From Tridacna crocea (taxonomy: Eukaryota > Mollusca > Bivalvia > Cardiida > Cardiidae), in NCBI GenBank assembly GCA_943736015.1, contig OX031061.1, positions 11,541,290 to 11,605,289 on the forward strand: a stretch of DNA of 64,000 nucleotides, read 5' to 3'. Shown here piece by piece: positions 49,396-62,425 of the stretch (within the stretch, counting starts at the first letter, position 1; the number at the start of each line of letters is the position of its first letter). Position numbers and translations under genes: made by a program. Below the pieces are notes generated by a model, which had not been told where the DNA came from, ran no database searches, and worked only from the letters and a program-made list of their open reading frames with translations.

Positions 49396-51252
49396 TTTAT
49401 GGCCTATTTTTTTAATTCTTCAAATGAAAACAAGATTTTTTTTCATCAGAAAAAGTTTCTGCAACAGCAAACAGTTGCTTCTGAATTCTATTTTTTTGAG
49501 CAGCGGTTAAACATAACATTGACTTTTGACACGCACGGTCACCAAAACTGACCCTGGTATGAAAACAGGGAAATGTTCGATTTACCTTTCTTTGATTTGT
49601 GCAACAGGTATCAGTTGCCTCCGAAAGTGTCTAAGTTGATTTTACGATTTCATGCGCAGCACGTAACCGTCTCATATGGGTGAGATAGTCATCGCAACTG
49701 AATCAATGGCCCTAGTGAGAGAAAACGAAAAAAGAAAAATCCCTATATTTGACTTGAGAAACAGGTGTTGTCTGCTATGAAATGTCCCATAAGTCGATTT
49801 TTTTCATGTTTTCGCAGATACGTAACTGGCACCTACGAGGCGGTAGTCAGCGTAAATGGGTTTGTCGTCACGGCATAAAGAGATTGGAGGAAAAAAAAAA
49901 ATAGAAATTTAGTTCCCTATATTTGACTTGAGAAACAGGTGTCGTCTGCTATGAAATGTCCCGTAAGTCGATTTTTCATGTTTTCGCAGATACGTAACCG
50001 GCACCCAGGAGACGGTAGTCAACGTAAATGGGTTTGTTGTCACGTACGATATATAGAGATTGGAGAAAAAAAAAAAAATAAATAAAAGATTCAGCTCTCT
50101 TTGTTTGACTTATGCAACAGGAAGCAGTTGCTACTGAAAGAGTCTTCAAGTCTTTTTTTAGCCACTTGTCACATCATTTTCTGGTGTTCTCGCATGTGCG
50201 TAACTGGCATGTATGAAACGGTAGTCAATGTAACTGGGTTTCTTGTTGCGGTTTGAAGATATTAGAAAAATTATGCTTCAATTCCTTGCTACTGAAAGAG
50301 TTTTCAGTCTTTTTTTAGCCACTTGTCACATTGTTTTCTGTGCTTTTCGCATGTGCGTAACTGGCACGTATGAGACGGTAAGCAACGTAACTGGGTTTCT
50401 TGTCGTGGTTTGAAGCGATTAGAAAAAATTACATTTCAGTTCCCTTTGTTTGATTTATGCAATAGGAAACAATTGCTACAGAAAGAGTTTCCAGTCTCTT
50501 TTTTAGCAACTTGTCACATTAATTTCTGTGTGTTTTTTTTACACTGTACATTGATCATTTTGGCTTCTATGAATTTGATGTGGCCCGAGTCAGAAAATCC
50601 AATTAAAGGGTAAAGGGCGGGGGTGGGGGATCAAGGGTTTACTTTAAGGGAAGTAACTCTTGCAAGGGGCTTGAAAAGACCAAAACAAGGTCTTCTGCCA
50701 CCTTGTTTTCTTGAAATTTGGCCCTTTTTCAGTGAAATCTGGCATATGTGGATGGTGCATGCCCGGCAGTTTGCCAAGGACTGCACAGAAGCCTTTAAAA
50801 AAGACTTTAAGTCCACTTTTATGCCGTTTTTTGTTCACTGTGATTGGATCGATATATAAGGGCGCCATTTTGAAGCCCTCTGATTGGCTGACTGGGCCCA
50901 TTTTGATTTCTCAAAGCCTTTCTGACTGCAAGACCGGGCCCATTTTGAATTTCTCACAGCCTCTCTGATTGGCTGTTGGCACCCATTCTCATTTCCTAAA
51001 AGCTTCTGTGATTGGCTGATTTCACAGAGGGATGAGATTTGATTGGATGATGGGGGGGGGAGTATATGTTTATCCTTATTGACCCATTACCATACAATGA
51101 CGCCTTTTTTTAACACACATTAAAGAGAAGGCATTGGAAAATAATCTGAGAAAAGGAGACAATGCAGGTTACCAGCATTTTCTCCTTTTCCCACAATGTT
51201 TTCTACCCTATGAAAGAAAATTTTGATTATTAGTTATTCTTACATCTTACTG
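49396..51252. repeat. Repeat unit 28 (long, 1857 bp)
   Basis: Begins with the same 6-bp linker deletion as unit 15. C-to-T at CpG 49699, A-to-G at 50811, G-run of 9. Confidence 0.95.
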
Positions 51253-53114
51253 TATTTTTATGGCCTATTTTTTTAATTCTTCAAATGAAAACAAGATTTT
51301 TTTTCATCAGAAAAAGTTTCTGCAACAGCAAACAGTTGCTTCTGAATTCTATTTTTTTGAGCAGCGGTTAAACATAACATTGACTTTTGACACGCACGGT
51401 CACCAAAACTGACCCTGGTATGAAAACAGGGAAATGTTCAATTTACCTTTCTTTGATTTGTGCAACAGGTATCAGTTGCCTCCGAAAGTGTCTAAGTTGA
51501 TTTTACGATTTCATGCGCAGCACGTAACCGTCTCATATGGGTGAGATAGTCATCGCAACCGAATCAATGGCCCTAGTGAGAGAAAACGAAAAAAGAAAAA
51601 TCCCTATATTTGACTTGAGAAACAAGTGTTGTCTGCTATGAAATGTCCCATAAGTCGATTTTTTTCATGTTTTCGCAGATACGTAACTGGCACCTACGAG
51701 GCGGTAGTCAGCGTAAATGGGTTTGTCGTCACGGCATAAAGAGATTGGAGGAAAAAAAAAAATAGAAATTTAGTTCCCTATATTTGACTTGAGAAACAGG
51801 TGTCGTCTGCTATGAAATGTCCCGTAAGTCGATTTTTCATGTTTTCGCAGATACGTAACCGGCACCCAGGAGATGGTAGTCAACGTAAATGGGTTTGTTG
51901 TCACGTACGATATATAGAGATTGGAGAAAAAAAAAAAAATAAATAAAAGATTCAGCTCTCTTTGTTTGACTTATGCAACAGGAAGCAGTTGCTACTGAAA
52001 GAGTCTTCAAGTCTTTTTTTAGCCACTTGTCACATCATTTTCTGGTGTTCTCGCATGTGCGTAACTGGCATGTATGAAACGGTAGTCAATGTAACTGGGT
52101 TTCTTGTTGCGGTTTGAAGATATTAGAAAAATTATGCTTCAATTCCTTGCTACTGAAAGAGTTTTCAGTCTTTTTTTAGCCACTTGTCACATTGTTTTCT
52201 GTGCTTTTCGCATGTGCGTAACTGGCACGTATGAGACGGTAAGCAACGTAACTGGGTTTCTTGTCGTGGTTTGAAGCGATTAGAAAAAATTACATTTCAG
52301 TTCCCTTTGTTTGATTTATGCAATAGGAAACAATTGCTACAGAAAGAGTTTCCAGTCTCTTTTTTAGCAACTTGTCACATTAATTTCTGTGTGTTTTTTT
52401 TTACACTGTACATTGATCATTTTGGCTTCTATGAATTTGATGTGGCCCGAGTCAGAAAATCCAATTAAAGGGTAAAGGGCGGGGGTGGGGGATCAAGGGT
52501 TTACTTTAAGGGAAGTAACTCTTGCAAGGGGCTTGAAAAGACCAAAACAAGGTCTTCTGCCACCTTGTTTTCTTGAAATTTGGCCCTTTTTCAGTGAAAT
52601 CTGGCATATGTGGATGGTGCATGCCCGGCAGTTTGCCAAGGACTGCACAGAAGCCTTTAAAAAAGACTTTAAATCCACTTTCATGCCGTTTTTTGTTCAC
52701 TGTGATTGGATCGATATATAAGGGCGCCATTTTGAAGCCCTCTAATTGGCTGACTGGGCCCATTTTGATTTCTCAAAGCCTTTCTGACTGCAAGACCGGG
52801 CCCATTTTGAATTTCTCACAGCCTCTCTGATTGGCTGTTGGCACCCATTCTCATTTCCTAAAAGCTTCTGTGATTGGCTGATTTCACAGAGGGATGAGAT
52901 TTGATTGGATGATGGGGGGGGGGAGTATATGTTTATCCTTATTGACCCATTACCATACAATGACGCCTTTTTTTAACACACATTAAAGAGAAGGCATTGG
53001 AAAATATCTGAGAAAAGGAGACAATGCAGGTTACCAGCATTTTCTCCTTTTCCCACAATGTTTTCTACCCTATGAAAGAAAATTTTGATTATTAGTTATT
53101 CTTACATCTTACTG
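51253..53114. repeat. Repeat unit 29 (long, 1862 bp); most diverged copy
   Basis: Carries the most scattered private changes: CpG losses at 51440 and 51874, G-to-A at 51625, T-to-C at 52682, G-to-A at 52744, one extra T in the T-run near 52395, and a one-base loss near 53005 in the left arm of the large hairpin. G-run of 10. Confidence 0.95.
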
Positions 53115-54976
53115 TATTTTTATGGCCTATTTTTTTAATTCTTCAAATGAAAACAAGATTTTTTTTCATCAGAAAAAGTTTCTGCAACAGCAAACAGTTG
53201 CTTCTGAATTCTATTTTTTTGAGCAGCGGTTAAACATAACATTGACTTTTGACACGCACGGTCACCAAAACTGACCCTGGTATGAAAACAGGGAAATGTT
53301 CGATTTACCTTTCTTTGATTTGTGCAACAGGTATCAGTTGCCTCCGAAAGTGTCTAAGTTGATTTTACGATTTCATGCGCAGCACGTAACCGTCTCATAT
53401 GGGTGAGATAGTCATCGCAACCGAATCAATGGCCCTAGTGAGAGAAAACGAAAAAAGAAAAATCCCTATATTTGACTTGAGAAACAGGTGTTGTCTGCTA
53501 TGAAATGTCCCATAAGTCGATTTTTTTCATGTTTTCGCAGATACGTAACTGGCACCTACGAGGCGGTAGTCAGCGTAAATGGGTTTGTCGTCACGGCATA
53601 AAGAGATTGGAGGAAAAAAAAAAATAGAAATTTAGTTCCCTATATTTGACTTGAGAAACAGGTGTCGTCTGCTATGAAATGTCCCGTAAGTCGATTTTTC
53701 ATGTTTTCGCAGATACGTAACCGGCACCCAGGAGACGGTAGTCAACGTAAATGGGTTTGTTGTCACGTACGATATATAGAGATTGGAGAAAAAAAAAAAA
53801 AATAAATAAAAGATTCAGCTCTCTTTGTTTGACTTATGCAACAGGAAGCAGTTGCTACTGAAAGAGTCTTCAAGTCTTTTTTTAGCCACTTGTCACATCA
53901 TTTTCTGGTGTTCTCGCATGTGCGTAACTGGCATGTATGAAACGGTAGTCAATGTAACTGGGTTTCTTGTTGCGGTTTGAAGATATTAGAAAAATTATGC
54001 TTCAATTCCTTGCTACTGAAAGAGTTTTCAGTCTTTTTTTAGCCACTTGTCACATTGTTTTCTGTGCTTTTCGCATGTGCGTAACTGGCACGTATGAGAC
54101 GGTAAGCAACGTAACTGGGTTTCTTGTCGTGGTTTGAAGCGATTAGAAAAAATTACATTTCAGTTCCCTTTGTTTGATTTATGCAATAGGAAACAATTGC
54201 TACAGAAAGAGTTTCCAGTCTCTTTTTTAGCAACTTGTCACATTAATTTCTGTGTGTTTTTTTTACACTGTACATTGATCATTTTGGCTTCTATGAATTT
54301 GATGTGGCCCGAGTCAGAAAATCCAATTAAAGGGTAAAGGGCGGGGGTGGGGGATCAAGGGTTTACTTTAAGGGAAGTAACTCTTGCAAGGGGCTTGAAA
54401 AGACCAAAACAAGGTCTTCTGCCACCTTGTTTTCTTGAAATTTGGCCCTTTTTCAGTGAAATCTGGCATATGTGGATGGTGCATGCCCGGCAGTTTGCCA
54501 AGGACTGCACAGAAGCCTTTAAAAAAGACTTTAAATCCACTTTTATGCCGTTTTTTGTTCACTGTGATTGGATCGATATATAAGGGCGCCATTTTGAAGC
54601 CCTCCGATTGGCTGACTGGGCCCATTTTGATTTCTCAAAGCCTTTCTGACTGCAAGACCGGGCCCATTTTGAATTTCTCACAGCCTCTCTGATTGGCTGT
54701 TGGCACCCATTCTCATTTCCTAAAAGCTTCTGTGATTGGCTGATTTCACAGAGGGATGAGATTTGATTGGATGATGGGGGGGGGAGTATATGTTTATCCT
54801 TATTGACCCATTACCATACAATGACGCCTTTTTTTAACACACATTAAAGAGAAGGCATTGGAAAATAATCTGAGAAAAGGAGACAATGCAGGTTACCAGC
54901 ATTTTCTCCTTTTCCCACAATGTTTTCTACCCTATGAAAGAAAATTTTGATTATTAGTTATTCTTACATCTTACTG
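53115..54976. repeat. Repeat unit 30 (long, 1862 bp)
   Basis: Complete long unit, G-run of 9, T-to-C at 54605 next to a CCAAT box (creates a CpG). Confidence 0.95.
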
Positions 54977-56837
54977 TATTTTTATGGCCTATTTTTTTAA
55001 TTCTTCAAATGAAAACAAGATTTTTTTTCATCAGAAAAAGTTTCTGCAACAGCAAACAGTTGCTTCTGAATTCTATTTTTTTGAGCAGCGGTTAAACATA
55101 ACATTGACTTTTGACACGCACGGTCACCAAAACTGACCCTGGTATGAAAACAGGGAAATGTTCGATTTACCTTTCTTTGATTTGTGCAACAGGTATCAGT
55201 TGCCTCCGAAAGTGTCTAAGTTGATTTTACGATTTCATGCGCAGCACGTAACCGTCTCATATGGGTGAGATAGTCATCGCAACCGAATCAATGGCCCTAG
55301 TGAGAGAAAACGAAAAAAGAAAAATCCCTATATTTGACTTGAGAAACAGGTGTTGTCTGCTATGAAATGTCCCATAAGTCGATTTTTTTCATGTTTTCGC
55401 AGATACGTAACTGGCACCTACGAGGCGGTAGTCAGCGTAAATGGGTTTGTCGTCACGGCATAAAGAGATTGGAGGAAAAAAAAAATAGAAATTTAGTTCC
55501 CTATATTTGACTTGAGAAACAGGTGTCGTCTGCTATGAAATGTCCCGTAAGTCGATTTTTCATGTTTTCGCAGATACGTAACCGGCACCCAGGAGACGGT
55601 AGTCAACGTAAATGGGTTTGTTGTCACGTACGATATATAGAGATTGGAGAAAAAAAAAATAAATAAATAAAAGATTCAGCTCTCTTTGTTTGACTTATGC
55701 AACAGGAAGCAGTTGCTACTGAAAGAGTCTTCAAGTCTTTTTTTAGCCACTTGTCACATCATTTTCTGGTGTTCTCGCATGTGCGTAACTGGCATGTATG
55801 AAACGGTAGTCAATGTAACTGGGTTTCTTGTTGCGGTTTGAAGATATTAGAAAAATTATGCTTCAATTCCTTGCTACTGAAAGAGTTTTCAGTCTTTTTT
55901 TAGCCACTTGTCACATTGTTTTCTGTGCTTTTCGCATGTGCGTAACTGGCACGTATGAGACGGTAAGCAACGTAACTGGGTTCTTGTCGTGGTTTGAAGC
56001 GATTAGAAAAAATTACATTTCAGTTCCCTTTGTTTGATTTATGCAATAGGAAACAATTGCTACAGAAAGAGTTTCCAGTCTCTTTTTTAGCAACTTGTCA
56101 CATTAATTTCTGTGTGTTTTTTTTACACTGTACATTGATCATTTTGGCTTCTATGAATTTGATGTGGCCCGAGTCAGAAAATCCAATTAAAGGGTAAAGG
56201 GCGGGGGTGGGGGATCAAGGGTTTACTTTAAGGGAAGTAACTCTTGCAAGGGGCTTGAAAAGACCAAAACAAGGTCTTCTGCCACCTTGTTTTCTTGAAA
56301 TTTGGCCCTTTTTCAGTGAAATCTGGCATATGTGGATGGTGCATGCCCGGCAGTTTGCCAAGGACTGCACAGAAGCCTTTAAAAAAGACTTTAAATCCAC
56401 TTTTATGCCGTTTTTTGTTCACTGTGATTGGATCGATATATAAGGGCGCCATTTTGAAGCCCTCTGATTGGCTGACTGGGCCCATTTTGATTTCTCAAAG
56501 CCTTTCTGACTGCAAGACCGGGCCCATTTTGAATTTCTCACAGCCTCTCTGATTGGCTGTTGGCACCCATTCTCATTTCCTAAAAGCTTCTGTGATTGGC
56601 TGATTTCACAGAGGGATGAGATTTGATTGGATGATGGGGGGGGGGAGTATATGTTTATCCTTATTGACCCATTACCATACAATGACGCCTTTTTTTAACA
56701 CACATTAAAGAGAAGGCATTGGAAAATAATCTGAGAAAAGGAGACAATGCAGGTTACCAGCATTTTCTCCTTTTCCCACAATGTTTTCTACCCTATGAAA
56801 GAAAATTTTGATTATTAGTTATTCTTACATCTTACTG
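54977..56837. repeat. Repeat unit 31 (long, 1861 bp)
   Basis: Complete long unit, G-run of 10, one T lost at about 55981 in subrepeat f, and the A-tract with the extra AAAT. Confidence 0.95.
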
Positions 56838-58699
56838 TATTTTTATGGCCTATTTTTTTAATTCTTCAAATGAAAACAAGATTTTTTTTCATCAGAAAAA
56901 GTTTCTGCAACAGCAAACAGTTGCTTCTGAATTCTATTTTTTTGAGCAGCGGTTAAACATAACATTGACTTTTGACACGCACGGTCACCAAAACTGACCC
57001 TGGTATGAAAACAGGGAAATGTTCGATTTACCTTTCTTTGATTTGTGCAACAGGTATCAGTTGCCTCCGAAAGTGTCTAAGTTGATTTTACGATTTCATG
57101 CGCAGCACGTAACCGTCTCATTTGGGTGAGATAGTCATCGCAACCGAATCAATGGCCCTAGTGAGAGAAAACGAAAAAAGAAAAATCCCTATATTTGACT
57201 TGAGAAACAGGTGTTGTCTGCTATGAAATGTCCCATAAGTCGATTTTTTTCATGTTTTCGCAGATACGTAACGGGCACCTACGAGGCGGTAGTCAGCGTA
57301 AATGGGTTTGTCGTCACGGCATAAAGAGATTGGAGGAAAAAAAAAAATAGAAATTTAGTTCCCTATATTTGACTTGAGAAACAGGTGTCGTCTGCTATGA
57401 AATGTCCCGTAAGTCGATTTTTCATGTTTTCGCAGATACGTAACCGGCACCCAGGAGACGGTAGTCAACGTAAATGGGTTTGTTGTCACGTACGATATAT
57501 AGAGATTGGAGAAAAAAAAAAAAAATAAATAAAAGATTCAGCTCTCTTTGTTTGACTTATGCAACAGGAAGCAGTTGCTACTGAAAGAGTCTTCAAGTCT
57601 TTTTTTAGCCACTTGTCACATCATTTTCTGGTGTTCTCGCATGTGCGTAACTGGCATGTATGAAACGGTAGTCAATGTAACTGGGTTTCTTGTTGCGGTT
57701 TGAAGATATTAGAAAAATTATGCTTCAATTCCTTGCTACTGAAAGAGTTTTCAGTCTTTTTTTAGCCACTTGTCACATTGTTTTCTGTGCTTTTCGCATG
57801 TGCGTAACTGGCACGTATGAGACGGTAAGCAACGTAACTGGGTTTCTTGTCGTGGTTTGAAGCGATTAGAAAAAATTACATTTCAGTTCCCTTTGTTTGA
57901 TTTATGCAATAGGAAACAATTGCTACAGAAAGAGTTTCCAGTCTCTTTTTTAGCAACTTGTCACATTAATTTCTGTGTGTTTTTTTTACACTGTACATTG
58001 ATCATTTTGGCTTCTATGAATTTGATGTGGCCCGAGTCAGAAAATCCAATTAAAGGGTAAAGGGCGGGGGTGGGGGATCAAGGGTTTACTTTAAGGGAAG
58101 TAACTCTTGCAAGGGGCTTGAAAAGACCAAAACAAGGTCTTCTGCCACCTTGTTTTCTTGAAATTTGGCCCTTTTTCAGTGAAATCTGGCATATGTGGAT
58201 GGTGCATGCCCGGCAGTTTGCCAAGGACTGCACAGAAGCCTTTAAAAAAGACTTTAAATCCACTTTTATGCCGTTTTTTGTTCACTGTGATTGGATCGAT
58301 ATATAAGGGCGCCATTTTGAAGCCCTCTGATTGGCTGACTGGGCCCATTTTGATTTCTCAAAGCCTTTCTGACTGCAAGACCGGGCCCATTTTGAATTTC
58401 TCACAGCCTCTCTGATTGGCTGTTGGCACCCATTCTCATTTCCTAAAAGCTTCTGTGATTGGCTGATTTCACAGAGGGATGAGATTTGATTGGATGATGG
58501 GGGGGGGAGTATATGTTTATCCTTATTGACCCATTACCATACAATGACGCCTTTTTTTAACACACATTAAAGAGAAGGCATTGGAAAATAATCTGAGAAA
58601 AGGAGACAATGCAGGTTACCAGCATTTTCTCCTTTTCCCACAATGTTTTCTACCCTATGAAAGAAAATTTTGATTATTAGTTATTCTTACATCTTACTG
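56838..58699. repeat. Repeat unit 32 (long, 1862 bp)
   Basis: Complete long unit, G-run of 9, A-to-T at 57122 and T-to-G at 57273; the second alters the TAACTG core of subrepeat c. Confidence 0.95.
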
Positions 58700-60562
58700 T
58701 ATTTTTATGGCCTATTTTTTTAATTCTTCAAATGAAAACAAGATTTTTTTTCATCAGAAAAAGTTTCTGCAACAGCAAACAGTTGCTTCTGAATTCTATT
58801 TTTTTGAGCAGCGGTTAAACATAACATTGACTTTTGACACGCACGGTCACCAAAACTGACCCTGGTATGAAAACAGGGAAATGTTCGATTTACCTTTCTT
58901 TGATTTGTGCAACAGGTATCAGTTGCCTCCGAAAGTGTCTAAGTTGATTTTACGATTTCATGCGCAGCACGTAACCGTCTCATATGGGTGAGATAGTCAT
59001 CGCAACCGAATCAATGGCCCTAGTGAGAGAAAACGAAAAAAGAAAAATCCCTATATTTGACTTGAGAAACAGGTGTTGTCTGCTATGAAATGTCCCATAA
59101 GTCGATTTTTTTCATGTTTTCGCAGATACGTAACTGGCACCTACGAGGCGGTAGTCAGCGTAAATGGGTTTGTCGTCACGGCATAAAGAGATTGGAGGAA
59201 AAAAAAAAATAGAAATTTAGTTCCCTATATTTGACTTGAGAAACAGGTGTCGTCTGCTATGAAATGTCCCGTAAGTCGATTTTTCATGTTTTCGCAGATA
59301 CGTAACCGGCACCCAGGAGACGGTAGTCAACGTAAATGGGTTTGTTGTCACGTACAATATATAGAGATTGGAGAAAAAAAAAATAAATAAATAAAAGATT
59401 CAGCTCTCTTTGTTTGACTTATGCAACAGGAAGCAGTTGCTACTGAAAGAGTCTTCAAGTCTTTTTTTAGCCACTTGTCACATCATTTTCTGGTGTTCTC
59501 GCATGTGCGTAACTGGCATGTATGAAACGGTAGTCAATGTAACTGGGTTTCTTGTTGCGGTTTGAAGATATTAGAAAAATTATGCTTCAATTCCTTGCTA
59601 CTGAAAGAGTTTTCAGTCTTTTTTTAGCCACTTGTCACATTGTTTTCTGTGCTTTTCGCATGTGCGTAACTGGCACGTATGAGACGGTAAGCAACGTAAC
59701 TGGGTTTCTTGTCGTGGTTTGAAGCGATTAGAAAAAATTACATTTCAGTTCCCTTTGTTTGATTTATGCAATAGGAAACAATTGCTACAGAAAGAGTTTC
59801 CAGTCTCTTTTTTAGCAACTTGTCACATTAATTTCTGTGTGTTTTTTTTACACTGTACATTGATCATTTTGGCTTCTATGAATTTGATGTGGCCCGAGTC
59901 AGAAAATCCAATTAAAGGGTAAAGGGCGGGGGTGGGGGATCAAGGGTTTACTTTAAGGGAAGTAACTCTTGCAAGGGGCTTGAAAAGACCAAAACAAGGT
60001 CTTCTGCCACCTTGTTTTCTTGAAATTTGGCCCTTTTTCAGTGAAATCTGGCATATGTGGATGGTGCATGCCCGGCAGTTTGCCAAGGACTGCACAGAAG
60101 CCTTTAAAAAAGACTTTAAATCCACTTTTATGCCGTTTTTTGTTCACTGTGATTGGATCGATATATAAGGGCGCCATTTTGAAGCCCTCTGATTGGCTGA
60201 CTGGGCCCATTTTGATTTCTCAAAGCCTTTCTGACTGCAAGACCGGGCCCATTTTGAATTTCTTACAGCCTCTCTGATTGGCTGTTGGCACCCATTCTCA
60301 TTTCCTAAAAGCTTCTGTGATTGGCTGATTTCACAGAGGGATGAGATTTGATTGGATGATGGGGGGGGGGAGTATATGTTTATCCTTATTGACCCATTAC
60401 CATACAATGACGCCTTTTTTTAACACACATTAAAGAGAAGGCATTGGAAAACATTGTGAGAAAAGGAGACAATGCAGGTTACCAGCATTTTCTCCTTTTC
60501 CCACAATGTTTTCTACCCTATGAAAGAAAATTTTGATTATTAGTTATTCTTACATCTTACTG
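58700..60562. repeat. Repeat unit 33 (long, 1863 bp); template-switch variant
   Basis: G-to-A at CpG 59356, C-to-T at 60264, G-run of 10. Three clustered changes at 60452, 60454 and 60456 all make the left hairpin arm match the right arm. Confidence 0.95.
60447..60513. repeat. Improved near-palindrome in unit 33 (27 of 29 paired)
   Basis: This is the unit 33 copy of the 67-bp near-palindrome. Changes at 60452 (T to C), 60454 (A to T) and 60456 (C to G) replace AATAATCTG with AACATTGTG, exactly complementary to CACAATGTT of the right arm. Mismatches fall from five to two. Confidence 0.9.
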
Positions 60563-62425
60563 TATTTTTATGGCCTATTTTTTTAATTCTTCAAATGAAA
60601 ACAAGATTTTTTTTCATCAGAAAAAGTTTCTGCAACAGCAAACAGTTGTTTCTGAATTCTATTTTTTTGAGCAGCGGTTAAACATAACATTGACTTTTGA
60701 CACGCACGGTCACCAAAACTGACCCTGGTATGAAAACAGGGAAATGTTCGATTTACCTTTCTTTGATTTGTGCAACAGGTATCAGTTGCCTCCGAAAGTG
60801 TCTAAGTTGATTTTACGATTTCATGCGCAGCACGTAACCGTCTCATATGGGTGAGATAGTCATCGCAACCGAATCAATGGCCCTAGTGAGAGAAAACGAA
60901 AAAAGAAAAATCCCTATATTTGACTTGAGAAACAGGTGTTGTCTGCTATGAAATGTCCCATAAGTCGATTTTTTTCATGTTTTCGCAGATACGTAACTGG
61001 CACCTACGAGGCGGTAGTCAGCGTAAATGGGTTTGTCGTCACGGCATAAAGAGATTGGAGGAAAAAAAAAAATAGAAATTTAGTTCCCTATATTTGACTT
61101 GAGAAACAGGTGTCGTCTGCTATGAAATGTCCCGTAAGTCGATTTTTCATGTTTTCGCAGATACGTAACCGGCACCCAGGAGACGGTAGTCAACGTAAAT
61201 GGGTTTGTTGTCACATATGATATATAGAGATTGGAGAAAAAAAAAATAAATAAATAAAAGATTCAGCTCTCTTTGTTTGACTTATGCAACAGGAAGCAGT
61301 TGCTACTGAAAGAGTCTTCAAGTCTTTTTTTAGCCTTTTGTCACATCATTTTCTGGTGTTCTCGCATGTGCGTAACTGGCATGTATGAAACGGTAGTCAA
61401 TGTAACTGGGTTTCTTGTTGCGGTTTGAAGATATTAGAAAAATTATGCTTCAATTCCTTGCTACTGAAAGAGTTTTCAGTCTTTTTTTAGCCACTTGTCA
61501 CATTGTTTTCTGTGCTTTTCGCATGTGCGTAACTGGCACGTATGAGACGGTAAGCAACGTAACTGGGTTTCTTGTCGTGGTTTGAAGCGATTAGAAAAAA
61601 TTACATTTCAGTTCCCTTTGTTTGATTTATGCAATAGGAAACAATTGCTACAGAAAGAGTTTCCAGTCTCTTTTTTAGCAACTTGTCACATTAATTTCTG
61701 TGTGTTTTTTTTACACTGTACATTGATCATTTTGGCTTCTATGAATTTGATGTGGCCCGAGTCAGAAAATCCAATTAAAGGGTAAAGGGCGGGGGTGGGG
61801 GATCAAGGGTTTACTTTAAGGGAAGTAACTCTTGCAAGGGGCTTGAAAAGACCAAAACAAGGTCTTCTGCCACCTTGTTTTCTTGAAATTTGGCCCTTTT
61901 TCAGTGAAATCTGGCATATGTGGATGGTGCATGCCCGGCAGTTTGCCAAGGACTGCACAGAAGCCTTTAAAAAAGACTTTAAATCCACTTTTATGCCGTT
62001 TTTTGTTCACTGTGATTGGATCGATATATAAGGGCGCCATTTTGAAGCCCTCTGATTGGCTGACTGGGCCCATTTTGATTTCTCAAAGCCTTTCTGACTG
62101 CAAGACCGGGCCCATTTTGAATTTCTCACAGCCTCTCTGATTGGCTGTTGGCACCCATTCTCATTTCCTAAAAGCTTCTGTGATTGGCTGATTTCACAGA
62201 GGGATGAGATTTGATTGGATGATGGGGGGGGGGAGTATATGTTTATCCTTATTGACCCATTACCATACAATGACGCCTTTTTTTAACACACATTAAAGAG
62301 AAGGCATTGGAAAATAATCTGAGAAAAGGAGACAATGCAGGTTACCAGCATTTTCTCCTTTTCCCACAATGTTTTCTACCCTATGAAAGAAAATTTTGAT
62401 TATTAGTTATTCTTACATCTTACTG
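60563..62425. repeat. Repeat unit 34 (long, 1863 bp)
   Basis: C-to-T at 60649, CpG losses at 61215 and 61218, adjacent AC-to-TT at 61336-61337, G-run of 10, A-tract with the extra AAAT. Confidence 0.95.

Noticed and set aside
55828-56037. 69-codon plus-strand frame unique to unit 31
   Set aside because: Created by a one-base loss at about 55981 that fuses two frames in subrepeats f and g; chance product.
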